NCBI GenBank assembly: GCA_030447245.1
Contig: JAUJPG010000026.1
Location: 8,663-72,662, forward strand
Reading direction: 5' to 3'
DNA length: 64,000 nt
Source: Chloroflexota bacterium
GTDB taxonomy: Bacteria > Chloroflexota > UBA6077 > JACCZL01
A program made the translations under genes and the position numbers. This document shows, in pieces, positions 34,088 to 43,177 of this stretch. How positions within the stretch are numbered: position 1 is the first letter of the stretch; every line of letters begins with the position of its first letter. Below the pieces are notes generated by a model. The model had not been told where the DNA came from, did no database searches, and saw nothing but the letters and a program-made list of their open reading frames with translations.

Positions 34088-36487
34088 TCAGGGCAGCAGA
34101 CCGATCCAGCGCCAGACTGGGACGGCGGCGACCAGCGATACGAGCACCATGGGCCCCCACGCCCACGCGAGCAGGCGCGCGTCGCGGTGGGAGAATAACT
34201 CTCCGGAGCCGTGGTACAGCGCCAGGTACACCGTGCTCTGAAACGGGAAGAACCATACCTGCGTCGCGACAAGCGAGATGAGTGCTACCAGGAAAGGCTC
34301 GATCCCAACGGCGCTAGCTGCCGGAGTGGCCACCAGCGTCAGCAACGGAGCGGCCGCTTGCCAACGGATCACCAGGCTGAGGGCGAAGCCGGCCAACGCT
34401 AACCCGATGCAGAAGAACGCCGGCGCCGCGGCCAGCGCGGACGTCGGCGCCTGGAGCATGTCGGCCAGCCAGTGGTCAATGCCGAGCGTGCTAAACACGC
34501 CGCCCAGGCTTGTAATTACCCCGAAAAAGATCAGGAAGTTCCAATTCACGCCAGTCCGCAGCATGGTCGCGTCCAGGGCGCCGCCGGCGACCAACAGGAC
34601 GACTGCCATGACGCCGAACCACGCGCCGTTGACCCTATGCAGCGGCTCGGTCAGGAACCCGACCACGAGCACCGTGAGCACGGCCGCCGAAAGCCACTCC
34701 TCGCGACCGGCCGCGCCGAGGACGGCACGCTGCAGCACCAGTCGCTCGACGCCGCCACTCGCCGCCTGCCTTGGACGGTACCACAGCGCAATAGCCGCGA
34801 GCGCGAGGGCCGCCAGGACCAGGTGGAGTGGAAGGGATGCCAAAAACCAACTCCCGAAGTCGAATCGAGCGCGCGACTCGGGCGGGAGCAGACCGTGGAC
34901 GAGCAGCCCGACCGACGAGCCGGTCAGGAAGAGCCCGGACATCTGGCCAAAGCCGACCAGCGCCGCAAGCCCCAGGCCGGTGGCGCCGCGCCCGCCGGGT
35001 CGGTAGCCGAGCGCCTCGGCCAGCTCGCGGACGAGCGGTGCTGCTAGCGCTACCCGGCTCGTTGCATTCGGCAGAGTGGGCGTGACGAGTGTGCCGAAAA
35101 GCGCCAACAGTACCATCCGCCAGCCGAAGCCGGCCGGCGCGCGGGTCAGCACGGCGAGCGCCGCGCGATAGAGCAGGCCGGTATTGCCGACTGCCACGCC
35201 GACCGCCAGCACCGATAAGACCAGTAACCAGGACGGCGTGGCAAAACCGGCCAGCGCCAGCCGCGGGTCGAGCAACCCGGGCACCACCCAGCCGGCGACA
35301 ATCATCAAGGCAACTACCGCGTCGGGGAGGACGTCGAACGCTAGCAGGATCGCACCCGCGAGCAGCACGACAAGTGCCCGCCACCCTTCAGGGCTCAGGC
35401 CGGCCGGTGCTACCCACCAAAGCACCAGCAGGAGCACGCCCGCGCCGAGCGCCCCAATTGCTCTCGCGCCGGGCCGTCCCAGCTGCCCACGCAGGCTCTC
35501 CGGTGCCTTCGACGGTGGATGTTCGAGGTCGGGGGGTTCCGGCGACACTCCCAGCCGGTCCGCCCAGCCGGGGGGGAGGCGCTGGTCGGCGAGCATGGCC
35601 CGCCGAGCGGAAAGCGGGAGCGCCTGATACACGCGGACCGCGTCGTCAGTGTCCCCCGCCTCGACATAACTGACCAATGCCCGAGGAGCGTCTCCAGCAC
35701 ACTCGAGCACCTTGGCTGCTTGCCGCCGCCGCGCGGCGAGCGAGCCCTCGCCGCCACCGTCCAGCACTCGCACGAGTGCCTCGCGAATCGCGGGCGGTGG
35801 ATAGTAGCTGCCATCTTCCCGGGCGAGCAGTGGAGATTTCTCAGCGACGGCGGCCAGGCGCGCCTCGACCGTCCCCGGAGCCGAGTGCGTCAGTCGGGCA
35901 AGCAGCTTCGGATCCGGCTTGTCGAGCGCGGCCACGCCGGTGACCAGTTCCCGATCGGCATCAGGCAGTTCGGCGAGCCGATCGGAGACCCACCCGTCCA
36001 ACTCGCGCTGAAGCTGGCCGAGTTGGCGCCGGGTCTCGGCAAGGCTACGGCTGACTGCCGCGCTGAGCCGGAAAAGCAGCTCCGGCTCTTGGCGCAGGAG
36101 CGGCTGGAACCGAGCTCGGGGCAGTGCCCAGACCCGCAGGGGGGTTCGTGCAATGACGCTGGCCGAGCGCGGCTCGTTGGTGAGCAAGGCAAGCTCTCCG
36201 AAGAGCTCGGGTGGCTCGATAGTCCCGATGACCGACCCGGCGACCCGTCGCTCAGCGGTGCCGGTGCGCAGGACGTACAGCGCGTCAGCATGCCCACCGG
36301 CTTCGAAGACGACCTCGCCGGCCGGAATCCAACGGTCCTCGAGAATCGCCGACAGCTTCGCTCGATCGAGTGGCGTCAACGCCGCGAACAGGGGTGCTCG
36401 GGCCAGCGCGACGGCGGCGTCCTCGGACGAGTTCTCGACCCTGCGCGGGTGATCTGGGCCGTTCAACCGATTACCCTCGTTGGCCAT
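34088..36487 (-). CDS. Cyclic-nucleotide-binding domain fused to a DASS/SLC13-type anion transporter
   Basis: The 799-residue protein has three parts. Residues 20-135 form a cNMP-binding barrel (LEDRWIPAGEVVFEAGGHAD, then GELALLTNEPRSASVIA, where the phosphate-binding cassette GELALL-xx-xxR(S/T)A is intact). Residues 140-340 form a helical linker (SAAVSRSLAETRRQLG onward, with TPR-like segments). Residues 345-799 hold about twelve membrane helices of the divalent anion:sodium symporter type (TPTLPNATSRVALAAP, with Asn-Ala-Thr at the SNT-like position). It would move dicarboxylate, sulfate or a similar anion under nucleotide control. ATG 36487 is chosen because it opens at a hydrophilic N tail after poor upstream sequence. 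No partner gene is nearby; the 270 bases downstream hold nothing I recognise. Confidence 0.85.
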   Translation of the reverse strand: MANEGNRLNGPDHPRRVENSSEDAAVALARAPLFAALTPLDRAKLSAILEDRWIPAGEVVFEAGGHADALYVLRTGTAERRVAGSVIGTIEPPELFGELALLTNEPRSASVIARTPLRVWALPRARFQPLLRQEPELLFRLSAAVSRSLAETRRQLGQLQRELDGWVSDRLAELPDADRELVTGVAALDKPDPKLLARLTHSAPGTVEARLAAVAEKSPLLAREDGSYYPPPAIREALVRVLDGGGEGSLAARRRQAAKVLECAGDAPRALVSYVEAGDTDDAVRVYQALPLSARRAMLADQRLPPGWADRLGVSPEPPDLEHPPSKAPESLRGQLGRPGARAIGALGAGVLLLVLWWVAPAGLSPEGWRALVVLLAGAILLAFDVLPDAVVALMIVAGWVVPGLLDPRLALAGFATPSWLLVLSVLAVGVAVGNTGLLYRAALAVLTRAPAGFGWRMVLLALFGTLVTPTLPNATSRVALAAPLVRELAEALGYRPGGRGATGLGLAALVGFGQMSGLFLTGSSVGLLVHGLLPPESRARFDFGSWFLASLPLHLVLAALALAAIALWYRPRQAASGGVERLVLQRAVLGAAGREEWLSAAVLTVLVVGFLTEPLHRVNGAWFGVMAVVLLVAGGALDATMLRTGVNWNFLIFFGVITSLGGVFSTLGIDHWLADMLQAPTSALAAAPAFFCIGLALAGFALSLVIRWQAAAPLLTLVATPAASAVGIEPFLVALISLVATQVWFFPFQSTVYLALYHGSGELFSHRDARLLAWAWGPMVLVSLVAAVPVWRWIGLLP

Positions 36488-36644
36488 CCAGGGCAGAGAT
36501 CCATGCACACCGCCCAGCGCTGTGCTCCGCTCGGCGACACTCTACAATATTGATCTCGAGGAAGCCGGTCGCTGGAGTCCGCGGCTGGCGTTCTAGCGAC
36601 CTCTCCGTGGAACCTCCTAGAATCGAGGCGAGGAGGCCGGCAGC

Positions 36645-36971
36645 GTGGGTTGGTGGGACAAGCTGAAAGGGGCACTCGGCGGAGGGGGCGCAGCTGCGAA
36701 CGGCGATCGGAATGCCCTGTACTTCTACGTGCGATGCGAACGCTGCGCCGACGTGGTTCGGGTTCGAGTCAACACTGCCAATGAGCTTCAGCAGGAGTTC
36801 GCCGAGGCCGACGGCGTTGACGGCTACTCTCTGCGCAAGACCGTCGTCGATGCCAGGTGCTTCCGACCCATCCAGGTGATGATGCGCTTCGACGGACGCC
36901 GTCGGGAGACCGCGCGGGAGATTCAGGACGGCCGATTCATCACCGCGGATGAGTTCGAAGCGGCCCGATGA
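36645..36971 (+). CDS. Small conserved-looking protein with CxxC
   Basis: The 108-residue protein starts MGWWDKLKGALGGG, then has YFYVRCERCADVVRVRVN and VVDARCFRPIQVMMRF. The CxxC and later Cys could bind a metal. GTG 36645 has an excellent GAGGAGG site eight bases upstream, supporting translation. I do not recognise the family; the Trp-Trp start and Gly linker look like a short N-terminal tag before a beta domain. It precedes meaB by 98 bases. Confidence 0.7.
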   Translation: MGWWDKLKGALGGGGAAANGDRNALYFYVRCERCADVVRVRVNTANELQQEFAEADGVDGYSLRKTVVDARCFRPIQVMMRFDGRRRETAREIQDGRFITADEFEAAR

Positions 36972-37069
36972 ACCGATTCTGAATGCAATTGGCACCTGGG
37001 GGACGCTAGCCGCCTCGAGTCCGGGTGCCACCGGTAGGTTTTCGCCACATTCTGCGTTATCCTGCCCGC

Positions 37070-38002
37070 ATGGTTATCACCCGCGACCCGATCGTGCTCG
37101 ACTCGCCGCGCGCGCTGGCACGGCTGATCACGCGAGTCGAGCGCGGCGGGCAGGATGCTGAGGAGGTGATGCGGCGGCTCGGCCCGAGGCCGTTGACCGG
37201 CCGCGTCATCGGAATCACCGGTCCCCCGGGTTCGGGCAAGAGCACCCTGGTCGATCGGCTGGTCGCCGTCGCCCGAGCCGAGGGTCGGACGGTCGGGATC
37301 ATCGCCATCGATCCATCAAGCCCGTTCAGCGGTGGTGCAATCATGGGTGACCGCGTGAGGATGCTGAGCCACAGCGGCGACAGCGGCGTCTTCATCCGCA
37401 GCATGGCTGCGCGCGATAACCTCGGTGGGCTGGCCCACGCGAGCCGCGACGCGGCGCGACTGATGGACGCCTACGGCTTCGACCTAATCATCCTCGAAAC
37501 AGTCGGCGTCGGGCAGAGTGAATTGGACGTCGTCAAGGTCGCCGATAGTGTGGTGGTCGTTGCCGTTCCCGGGTTGGGCGACACGATCCAGACTCTCAAG
37601 GCCGGCATCCTGGAGATCGCCGACCTGTTCGTCGTCAACATGGCCGATCGGCCGGGCGCTGATCGAACGGTGGCCGAGCTGCGCACGATGCTCAACCTTG
37701 GCGGTGTGCTCCCCTGGGGTTCGCCGGTCCTGCAGACTGTTGCTACTGAAGACCGCGGCGTGCCCGAGTTGTGGGATGCACTGAAGCGTCATTGGGAGCA
37801 TTTGGAAACGAGCGGTGAGCTGGCAATGCGGCGTAGACGCCGCGTCGAGACTGAAGTGGTCGAGCTAGTCGAGCGCGAGCTGCGCCGGCGCCTCCGTGCG
37901 CAGCTCGAGGCCGGTGGCGAACTCGCGGGCGTCCTCGACGCGGCGCGGAGCGGAGAGCTGGACCCGCACACAGCCGCCGCGCGCATCATCGAACGAGGGT
38001 AG
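37070..38002 (+). CDS. meaB: MeaB/ArgK-type G3E GTPase, methylmalonyl-CoA mutase chaperone
   Basis: The 310-residue GTPase has Walker A GPPGSGKST, IAIDPSSPFSGGAIMGDRVRM (split here as IAIDPSSP and GDRVRM), FIRSMAARDNLGG, the DxxG-equivalent ETVGVGQSE and the base-recognition motif NMADRPGAD. MeaB loads adenosylcobalamin onto, and protects, methylmalonyl-CoA mutase. No mutase gene is in the window. ATG 37070 lies about nine bases after a GTTATCCT box, so the mRNA may be leaderless; no ribosome site is visible. An in-frame start 15 codons upstream is possible. Confidence 0.93.
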   Translation: MVITRDPIVLDSPRALARLITRVERGGQDAEEVMRRLGPRPLTGRVIGITGPPGSGKSTLVDRLVAVARAEGRTVGIIAIDPSSPFSGGAIMGDRVRMLSHSGDSGVFIRSMAARDNLGGLAHASRDAARLMDAYGFDLIILETVGVGQSELDVVKVADSVVVVAVPGLGDTIQTLKAGILEIADLFVVNMADRPGADRTVAELRTMLNLGGVLPWGSPVLQTVATEDRGVPELWDALKRHWEHLETSGELAMRRRRRVETEVVELVERELRRRLRAQLEAGGELAGVLDAARSGELDPHTAAARIIERG

Positions 38003-38079
38003 GCCGTGCTGGGCAGGAGCCACCTTCCGGAGGACTGTCTACCGGCTGCGATCCCCCAACTTCTTCTGTGGAGGTCCCC

Positions 38080-38586
38080 ATGCCCATGCTGCCGTACCTC
38101 GGGGCATTCCCCGAGGTGGCCGATGACGTTGCTATCGACGAGGACGGCTGGGTCGTCGGGAACGTGACGATTGCCGCGGGCAGTCGGATCGGCCCGCGGG
38201 CGGTCATCCGCGGGGATCAAGACCGCGTGCAAATCGGGCGCCGGTTTGTGCTCGGCCCGTCAGCCACGGTCCACGTCGATCCCGGCGGACCGACGATCGT
38301 CGGCGACGACGTGGTCGTCGAAGAACGCGCCGTCGTGCACGGCTGCACCGTGGCGGACGCCGTGCTGGTCGAGCGCGAAGCGACGGTATTGTCCGGCAGC
38401 GTGATTGGCGAAGGCTCGATCATCCAGGCCGATGCGCTCGTAGCCGAGGGCAAGCAGATCCCGCCGCGCTCAGTTGTGGCCGGGACACCCGGCAAGGTTG
38501 TCCGTCAGTCGACCGACGAGGAGGTGGCGATGATCCGACGTCTCGCTGCCACGGGGCGGGTTGAGTCTCCAGGCTCGGGGCGATGA
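38080..38586 (+). CDS. Hexapeptide-repeat (gamma-carbonic-anhydrase-like) protein
   Basis: The 168-residue left-handed beta-helix protein has the family order GNVTIAAGSRIGPRAVIRGDQDRV, here in parts VGNVTIAAGS and VIRGDQD, then SATVHVDPGG, VVVEERAVVHGCTV and AGTPGKVVR. Two of the three zinc His residues of gamma-carbonic anhydrases are present (VHV and VHG). The middle one, normally in IGHG, is replaced by Glu-Glu in VEERAVVHG. Carbonic anhydrase activity is thus unlikely, and a binding or acyltransferase-like role is possible. GGAGG precedes ATG 38080. Its stop overlaps the next gene as ATGA. Confidence 0.85.
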   Translation: MPMLPYLGAFPEVADDVAIDEDGWVVGNVTIAAGSRIGPRAVIRGDQDRVQIGRRFVLGPSATVHVDPGGPTIVGDDVVVEERAVVHGCTVADAVLVEREATVLSGSVIGEGSIIQADALVAEGKQIPPRSVVAGTPGKVVRQSTDEEVAMIRRLAATGRVESPGSGR

Positions 38587-39596
38587 CCGAGGTTCTACCC
38601 GGCGTGCACCTCATTCGGCTGCCGTTGACCGGCAGTCCACTGAAGGCGATCAACGGCTATCTGCTCAAGGCAGATGAGGGGTGGGTGCTCGTCGACTGCG
38701 GCTGGGATCTGCCGGACGTGCTCGAAGCGCTGACCGCGCAGGTTGGCGACCTCGGCGTCCAGCTTGGGGACATTCGGACGCTCGTCATCACCCACTACCA
38801 TACTGATCACTATGGCCTGGCCGGCCGGCTCGTGGAGCTGTCTAGAGCGCGGATGTTGATGCACCGACTTGACTGGCTCTTCATCAAGACCGAGCTGGCC
38901 GACTTCGGCGCCGCGATGGACCGACTTGATGCCTGGCTGCGCGAGAACGGCGCGCCCTCTGAGCTCCTGAGTGACGAGCAGCGTCGATCCGTCGACATGT
39001 TTAGCCGCTTCACCGTACGCGCACCCGATGAAGAGCTTGAGGATGGCCATCGGATCGGCGTCGGCCGGGGCGAGTTCCGAGTGGTCTGGACGCCAGGCCA
39101 CACCGGCGGGCACATCTGTCTGTATGATCCGCAGCGCCGCGTGTTCCTGTCTGGCGACCACGTTCTCGACCCGATCTCGCCCAACGTCAGCCTCAACCGC
39201 GAGAACCTGGGCAACCCACTCGGAGACTATTTGGAATCGCTTCGTAAGGTGGGACGTCTGGGCGCGGACCTGGTGCTGCCGGCGCATGGCGAACCGTTCC
39301 GCGGCCTCAGCCGGCGGGTCGACGAGTTGCTGGCCCATCACGACGAGCGTGAGCAGGAGGTGCTGGAGGCCCTTGCCCACGGTCCTCGGAACGGGCATCA
39401 GGTGGCCGCGGTGCTGCCGTGGACCCGTCGCCGCACGCCGCTCGGCGCGCTGGCGCTTAGCCAGCAGCGGATGGCGCTGACTGAGACGCTCGCGCACCTG
39501 GAAGAGCTGCGATCTCGGGGTCTGGCTCGCCGCGAACGCCGCGACGGAGTGCATTGCTACGAACGCGTGGGCCAGCCAACTGAGACCGACGCGTGA
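38583..39596 (+). CDS. Metallo-beta-lactamase-fold hydrolase with C-terminal winged-helix-like tail
   Basis: The 337-residue protein has the metal motif THYHTDHYG, a further His in TPGHTGGHICLY, Asp in LSGDHVLDP and His in LPAHGEPF, so a dinuclear zinc site is complete. The last 80 residues (EVLEALAHGPRNGHQVAA to GVHCYERV) look like the MBL-associated winged helix of LACTB2-like proteins. Members act as thioesterases, lactonases or nucleases; no finer call is safe. It is translationally coupled to the hexapeptide protein and follows meaB. Confidence 0.9.
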   Translation: MTEVLPGVHLIRLPLTGSPLKAINGYLLKADEGWVLVDCGWDLPDVLEALTAQVGDLGVQLGDIRTLVITHYHTDHYGLAGRLVELSRARMLMHRLDWLFIKTELADFGAAMDRLDAWLRENGAPSELLSDEQRRSVDMFSRFTVRAPDEELEDGHRIGVGRGEFRVVWTPGHTGGHICLYDPQRRVFLSGDHVLDPISPNVSLNRENLGNPLGDYLESLRKVGRLGADLVLPAHGEPFRGLSRRVDELLAHHDEREQEVLEALAHGPRNGHQVAAVLPWTRRRTPLGALALSQQRMALTETLAHLEELRSRGLARRERRDGVHCYERVGQPTETDA

Positions 39597-39774
39597 CTGC
39601 GCGACGAGCCTCGCGGCTTCGAGCGCGCTGACCTTCTCGGGGCGTCGAGTGCCCCCGGCGTGCCGAACGGGCAGGGATTCGGGGCAAGGGCCTTTCTGTG
39701 ACGCATGAAGGCCTGCCGGTGGAGGCAGGCGACGTACAATCGGGCCACGTCAGGGTGCAACGGGAGTAGGCGGG

Positions 39775-41004
39775 ATGGGCGGGGCGGTCGGCGGCTGGAG
39801 GGTGTGGTTGTGTGCCACGCTGATGGTCGCCGCCGGGGTCGTCGGCGCCTTCACTTCACGGACCCCGGTCGCCGATGCGCAAGCGACGTACGAGGTCAGT
39901 CCGCTCGGGACCGACGCCGAGCGCAAGGTCGATCGCTACCGCGTCACGATCGCGTCCGGGGCGTCGTTCTACGAAGTCGCAGTCAACCATTTGCCCCTGC
40001 TCGCTCTCGAAGAGGGAGACGCGAAAGCGATCGAGGTGATCGAACAGGCGTGGAGCGGCCAGTATCCGGACCGCGCGGCAGGCACTCTCCGCCCAGGAGA
40101 TAGCTTCGTGTTCGAGGTCCCCACGGGCCAGTTCGTGTCGAGGACCTACAGCCGCCAGGATGATAGGCTCACATACACGTCGTTTTCCGGCGACGAGCTC
40201 ACGACGTTCCCGCGGGACCCCGTTGTCCAATATCGGCTCCGCCGTGCCGACGACCCGAATCGGGCAGAAGTGCTCATTCATGGTGGCCAGGCCGGGGCCG
40301 TCGACGAGGCCAGGCGTGCCTTTGACGTCGAGGATCCTGACTTCCTCCAGGTGCGAACCATTCGAGCGGTCGTCCAGGAACGGGTGACCAAGCTGTCGGT
40401 CGACCTCACCCGCAAGTACCTCGACGACTTTCGTGTGTATCGAGATCGGGCGGTCCGCGTCGAGGATCTTCCCGACCGCTTGAAGGCATACACGTTCAAC
40501 CAGGATGATGAAGAGATCCCGTTCGTGCGGATCGAGGATGGGGTTGGCAACGAGACTGACCCCGGTAACTTCCCGCGCCTGTTCCGTGTGGCCTACTACC
40601 GCGATGGCACCGTTCGGCGCTATCTGGTCACGGAATCCGGCGACAGTCTTGCTGCGCTGACCAGGCCGGACAGCGCGGCGTGGAGCCGGGTCCTGCCCGC
40701 CTGGAAGGAGTGGCAGCCAGGGCAGGCTGAGGCACTGCCGCCGTTCACGCCGGCGCTCAACGCGGCGGGGGTCCTCCTGCCAGGACGAATCCTGGTCGTA
40801 GCGTTTCGGCCACGTACGATCCAGGTCACTCCTCGTCCGACGCGAACGACGTCGAGCTCCGGTGTGGATTGCCTCGGCGTTCCGCTCGGGCTCCTGCTGG
40901 CCGGCGGAGTCTGGATGCATCACAGGCGTGTGCCAATCCGCCCCGATCGGGAATGTGCCCTCTCCGCTCCCCATTCGCCAGCCGACGCCGTCCCGCGACG
41001 CTGA
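39775..41004 (+). CDS. Secreted, C-terminally anchored hypothetical protein
   Basis: The 409-residue protein starts with a signal-like segment (WLCATLMVAAGVVGAFTS, about residues 10-28). A large extracytoplasmic region follows, with FYEVAVNHLPLLALEEGD resembling a LysM-like or spore-coat-style motif. A C-terminal hydrophobic stretch (VPLGLLLAGGVWM, about 370-385) and a basic tail complete it. The Pro/Thr linker before that helix fits a wall-spanning anchor. I cannot name the family. A TACAAT box at 39735-39740 and GGGAGTAGGCGGG before the ATG support expression. Confidence 0.65.
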   Translation: MGGAVGGWRVWLCATLMVAAGVVGAFTSRTPVADAQATYEVSPLGTDAERKVDRYRVTIASGASFYEVAVNHLPLLALEEGDAKAIEVIEQAWSGQYPDRAAGTLRPGDSFVFEVPTGQFVSRTYSRQDDRLTYTSFSGDELTTFPRDPVVQYRLRRADDPNRAEVLIHGGQAGAVDEARRAFDVEDPDFLQVRTIRAVVQERVTKLSVDLTRKYLDDFRVYRDRAVRVEDLPDRLKAYTFNQDDEEIPFVRIEDGVGNETDPGNFPRLFRVAYYRDGTVRRYLVTESGDSLAALTRPDSAAWSRVLPAWKEWQPGQAEALPPFTPALNAAGVLLPGRILVVAFRPRTIQVTPRPTRTTSSSGVDCLGVPLGLLLAGGVWMHHRRVPIRPDRECALSAPHSPADAVPRR

Positions 41005-41080
41005 TAGGCACTCCGCCGTGGCACGCGCGTTGGGAGGGTGGCTTACTCCCACCGTATACTCTCGACATTGGAGTGGCGGC

Positions 41081-41398
41081 GTGGCGGTGTTCAAGTCAGC
41101 GGTTGAAGTGCGTGACCTGAGCAACCGTTCGATCGGCGTGGGTATCACCTACATCCACTTGCCGCGCGGCCTCGGCGTAGCGCAGGACGCGACCGGCACG
41201 GTTTCCCTGCGGCGCTGGGACCCGGCCGATCAGACCCCCTCCCACCTGTCGCTCGACGACGGACGGTGTCTTCCAATCTCGGTATCTTCCGAGAAGCTGA
41301 GCGACTGCTCGCGCAACCACATCCTCCGATTTAGCGCGATCTGGCCTCCGACCGAAAGCAGAGGAACAGAAGGGAAGGCGGATGTCCATCAGCCGTGA
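41081..41398 (+). CDS. Small hypothetical protein overlapping gatC
   Basis: A 105-residue frame from GTG 41081 reads VAVFKSAVEVRDLSNRSIG, then GITYIHLPRGLG and RNHILRFSAIW. It overlaps the gatC start by 17 bases. A TATACT box at 41055-41060 stands 20 bases before the start. It is compositionally plausible, but I know no family, and it may simply be leader sequence of the gatCA operon. Confidence 0.4.
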   Translation: MAVFKSAVEVRDLSNRSIGVGITYIHLPRGLGVAQDATGTVSLRRWDPADQTPSHLSLDDGRCLPISVSSEKLSDCSRNHILRFSAIWPPTESRGTEGKADVHQP

Positions 41399-41687
41399 AG
41401 AGGTCGAGCATGTCGCTCACCTTGCACGTCTCGGGCTGAGCGAGGAGGAGAAGACGCGCTTACAGCGGCAGCTCTCCCAGATCCTCGAGACGATGCGAGC
41501 GATCGACCAAGTGGACACCACCACGATTCCTCCAACGGCCCAGGTCATCCCGCTCGATACGATCATGCGTGAAGACGTCGCGCGGCCTTCGGCACCGGTG
41601 GACGACATCCTCCGCAATGCTCCCAGTCACGAGGCTGGTTTCTTCAGAGTCCCGCCAGTGTTAGAGACCGGAGATCGAGACCTGTGA
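41382..41687 (+). CDS. gatC: Asp-tRNA(Asn)/Glu-tRNA(Gln) amidotransferase subunit C
   Basis: The 101-residue protein matches GatC length and pattern: VEHVAHLARLGLSEEEKTRL, QLSQILETMRAIDQVDT, VIPLDTIMREDVARPS, and the C-terminal FFRVPPVLE. GatC wraps around GatA and stabilises the GatCAB complex, which converts misacylated Glu-tRNA(Gln) and Asp-tRNA(Asn). AGGGAAGG precedes the ATG. gatA follows after four bases. Confidence 0.95.
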   Translation: MSISREEVEHVAHLARLGLSEEEKTRLQRQLSQILETMRAIDQVDTTTIPPTAQVIPLDTIMREDVARPSAPVDDILRNAPSHEAGFFRVPPVLETGDRDL

Positions 41688-41691
41688 GCGA

Positions 41692-43158
41692 ATGGAGCTG
41701 ATCGACCTTACCGTGATCCAGGCCCTGGCGGGAATGCGGAGCGGGGAGCTCTCCTCTGAAGAGTTGACGCGCGCCTATCTCGCGCGGATTGAGCGGCTCG
41801 ACCGGGGCCTGGTCCAGGCCTACCTGACGGTCACTCCTGAATTGGCACTGGAGCAGGCGCGGCGTGCCGATGCACGTCGGCGGGCTGGCGAGGACGCACC
41901 TCTGCTCGGCGTCCCAATGGCGCTCAAGGACCTGACGCTCACCAAGAACGTGCGGACAACCTGCGGCTCGAAAATGCTGGAAGAGTTCGTGCCGATTGTG
42001 GATGCCACGATTACGACCCGGCTCTACGACGCGGGCGCGGTCCTCCTGGGTAAGCTGAACATGGACGAGTTCGCGATGGGCTCGTCCACCGAAAACTCGG
42101 CATACTTCCCCACACGTAACCCGTGGGGCGACCTGACCCGCGTGCCGGGTGGGTCGAGCGGCGGGTCGGCGGCCGCGCTCGCCGCTCGGCTCGCCACGTT
42201 CACGATCGGCTCTGACACCGGAGGCTCGATCCGCCAGCCGGCGGCACTGTGCGGCGTGGTCGGGTTCAAGCCCACGTACGGGCGAGTCAGTCGCTACGGG
42301 CTCGTTGCATTCGCGTCTTCCCTGGACCAGTTCGGACCGTTCACCGCCGATGTATCGGACTGCGCACTGATCACCCAGGTGATCTCGGGCCACGATCCGC
42401 TCGATTCGACGTCGCTCGACGCGCCTGTGCCGAGCTACATGAGCGAATTGGGCGCCGACCTGAAGGGTGTCCGAATCGGGGTTCCGACGGAGTACTTCGT
42501 GGACGGAATGGAAGGCGGCGTCGAGCGTGCGGTTCACGCCGCGCTGGACGTCCTCAGGTCACTCGGGGCCGACGTGGAAGAAGTGTCACTGCCGCACACC
42601 GACTACGGCCTCACGTCGTACTACCTGATTGCGCCCGCCGAATGTAGCGCCAACCTCGCCCGCTACGACGGCGTCAAGTACGGTTACGCCTCGCCCGACG
42701 CTGAGTCGATGTGGGACAGCTACTACAAGACCCGAGGGCACGGCTTCGGCGCCGAGGTCAAGCGACGGATCATGCTTGGCACGTACGCGCTCAGCTCGGG
42801 CTACTACGATGCGTTCTATCTCAAGGCTCAGAAGGTAAGGACGCTGATCAAGCAGGATTTCGATCGGGCATTCGAACGCTACGACGCGCTCGTGGCGCCC
42901 ACCTCCCCGACCGTGGCCTTCAAGCTGGGTGAGAAGGTAGATGACCCACTGGCGATGTACCTGAACGACGTCTGCACGATCCCGGTCAGCATGGCCGGCC
43001 TACCCGGGCTCAGCGTGCCATGCGGGCTCTCCGAGGATCTCCCGGTCGGCTTGCAGGTCATTGGCAAGCCGCTCGCCGAGGGGACTGTCCTGCGTGTTGC
43101 CCACGCGTACGAGCAGGCGGCCGGCTGGGCGGGTCTGCGCCCCGAGCTTTCGCACTAG
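41692..43158 (+). CDS. gatA: Asp-tRNA(Asn)/Glu-tRNA(Gln) amidotransferase subunit A
   Basis: The 488-residue amidase subunit has the triad regions Lys in GVPMALKDLTLT, cis-Ser in VPGGSSGGSAAALAARL and the nucleophile in GSDTGGSIRQPAALCG. It also has the GatA-specific LNMDEFAMGSSTENSAYF, here noted as LNMDEFAMGSS, and GYASPDAESMWDSY. It hydrolyses glutamine and feeds ammonia through a tunnel to GatB. Full length, no defect. It is coupled closely to gatC; gatB follows 680 bases later, across an antisense gene. Confidence 0.96.
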   Translation: MELIDLTVIQALAGMRSGELSSEELTRAYLARIERLDRGLVQAYLTVTPELALEQARRADARRRAGEDAPLLGVPMALKDLTLTKNVRTTCGSKMLEEFVPIVDATITTRLYDAGAVLLGKLNMDEFAMGSSTENSAYFPTRNPWGDLTRVPGGSSGGSAAALAARLATFTIGSDTGGSIRQPAALCGVVGFKPTYGRVSRYGLVAFASSLDQFGPFTADVSDCALITQVISGHDPLDSTSLDAPVPSYMSELGADLKGVRIGVPTEYFVDGMEGGVERAVHAALDVLRSLGADVEEVSLPHTDYGLTSYYLIAPAECSANLARYDGVKYGYASPDAESMWDSYYKTRGHGFGAEVKRRIMLGTYALSSGYYDAFYLKAQKVRTLIKQDFDRAFERYDALVAPTSPTVAFKLGEKVDDPLAMYLNDVCTIPVSMAGLPGLSVPCGLSEDLPVGLQVIGKPLAEGTVLRVAHAYEQAAGWAGLRPELSH

Positions 43159-43177
43159 AGGGTTTCAGGTGCCCAAA

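Noticed and set aside
36745-36775. A tRNA T-loop-like stretch (GGTTCGAGTC-like)
   Set aside because: It lies inside a well-supported small coding sequence and no cloverleaf partner arms exist.
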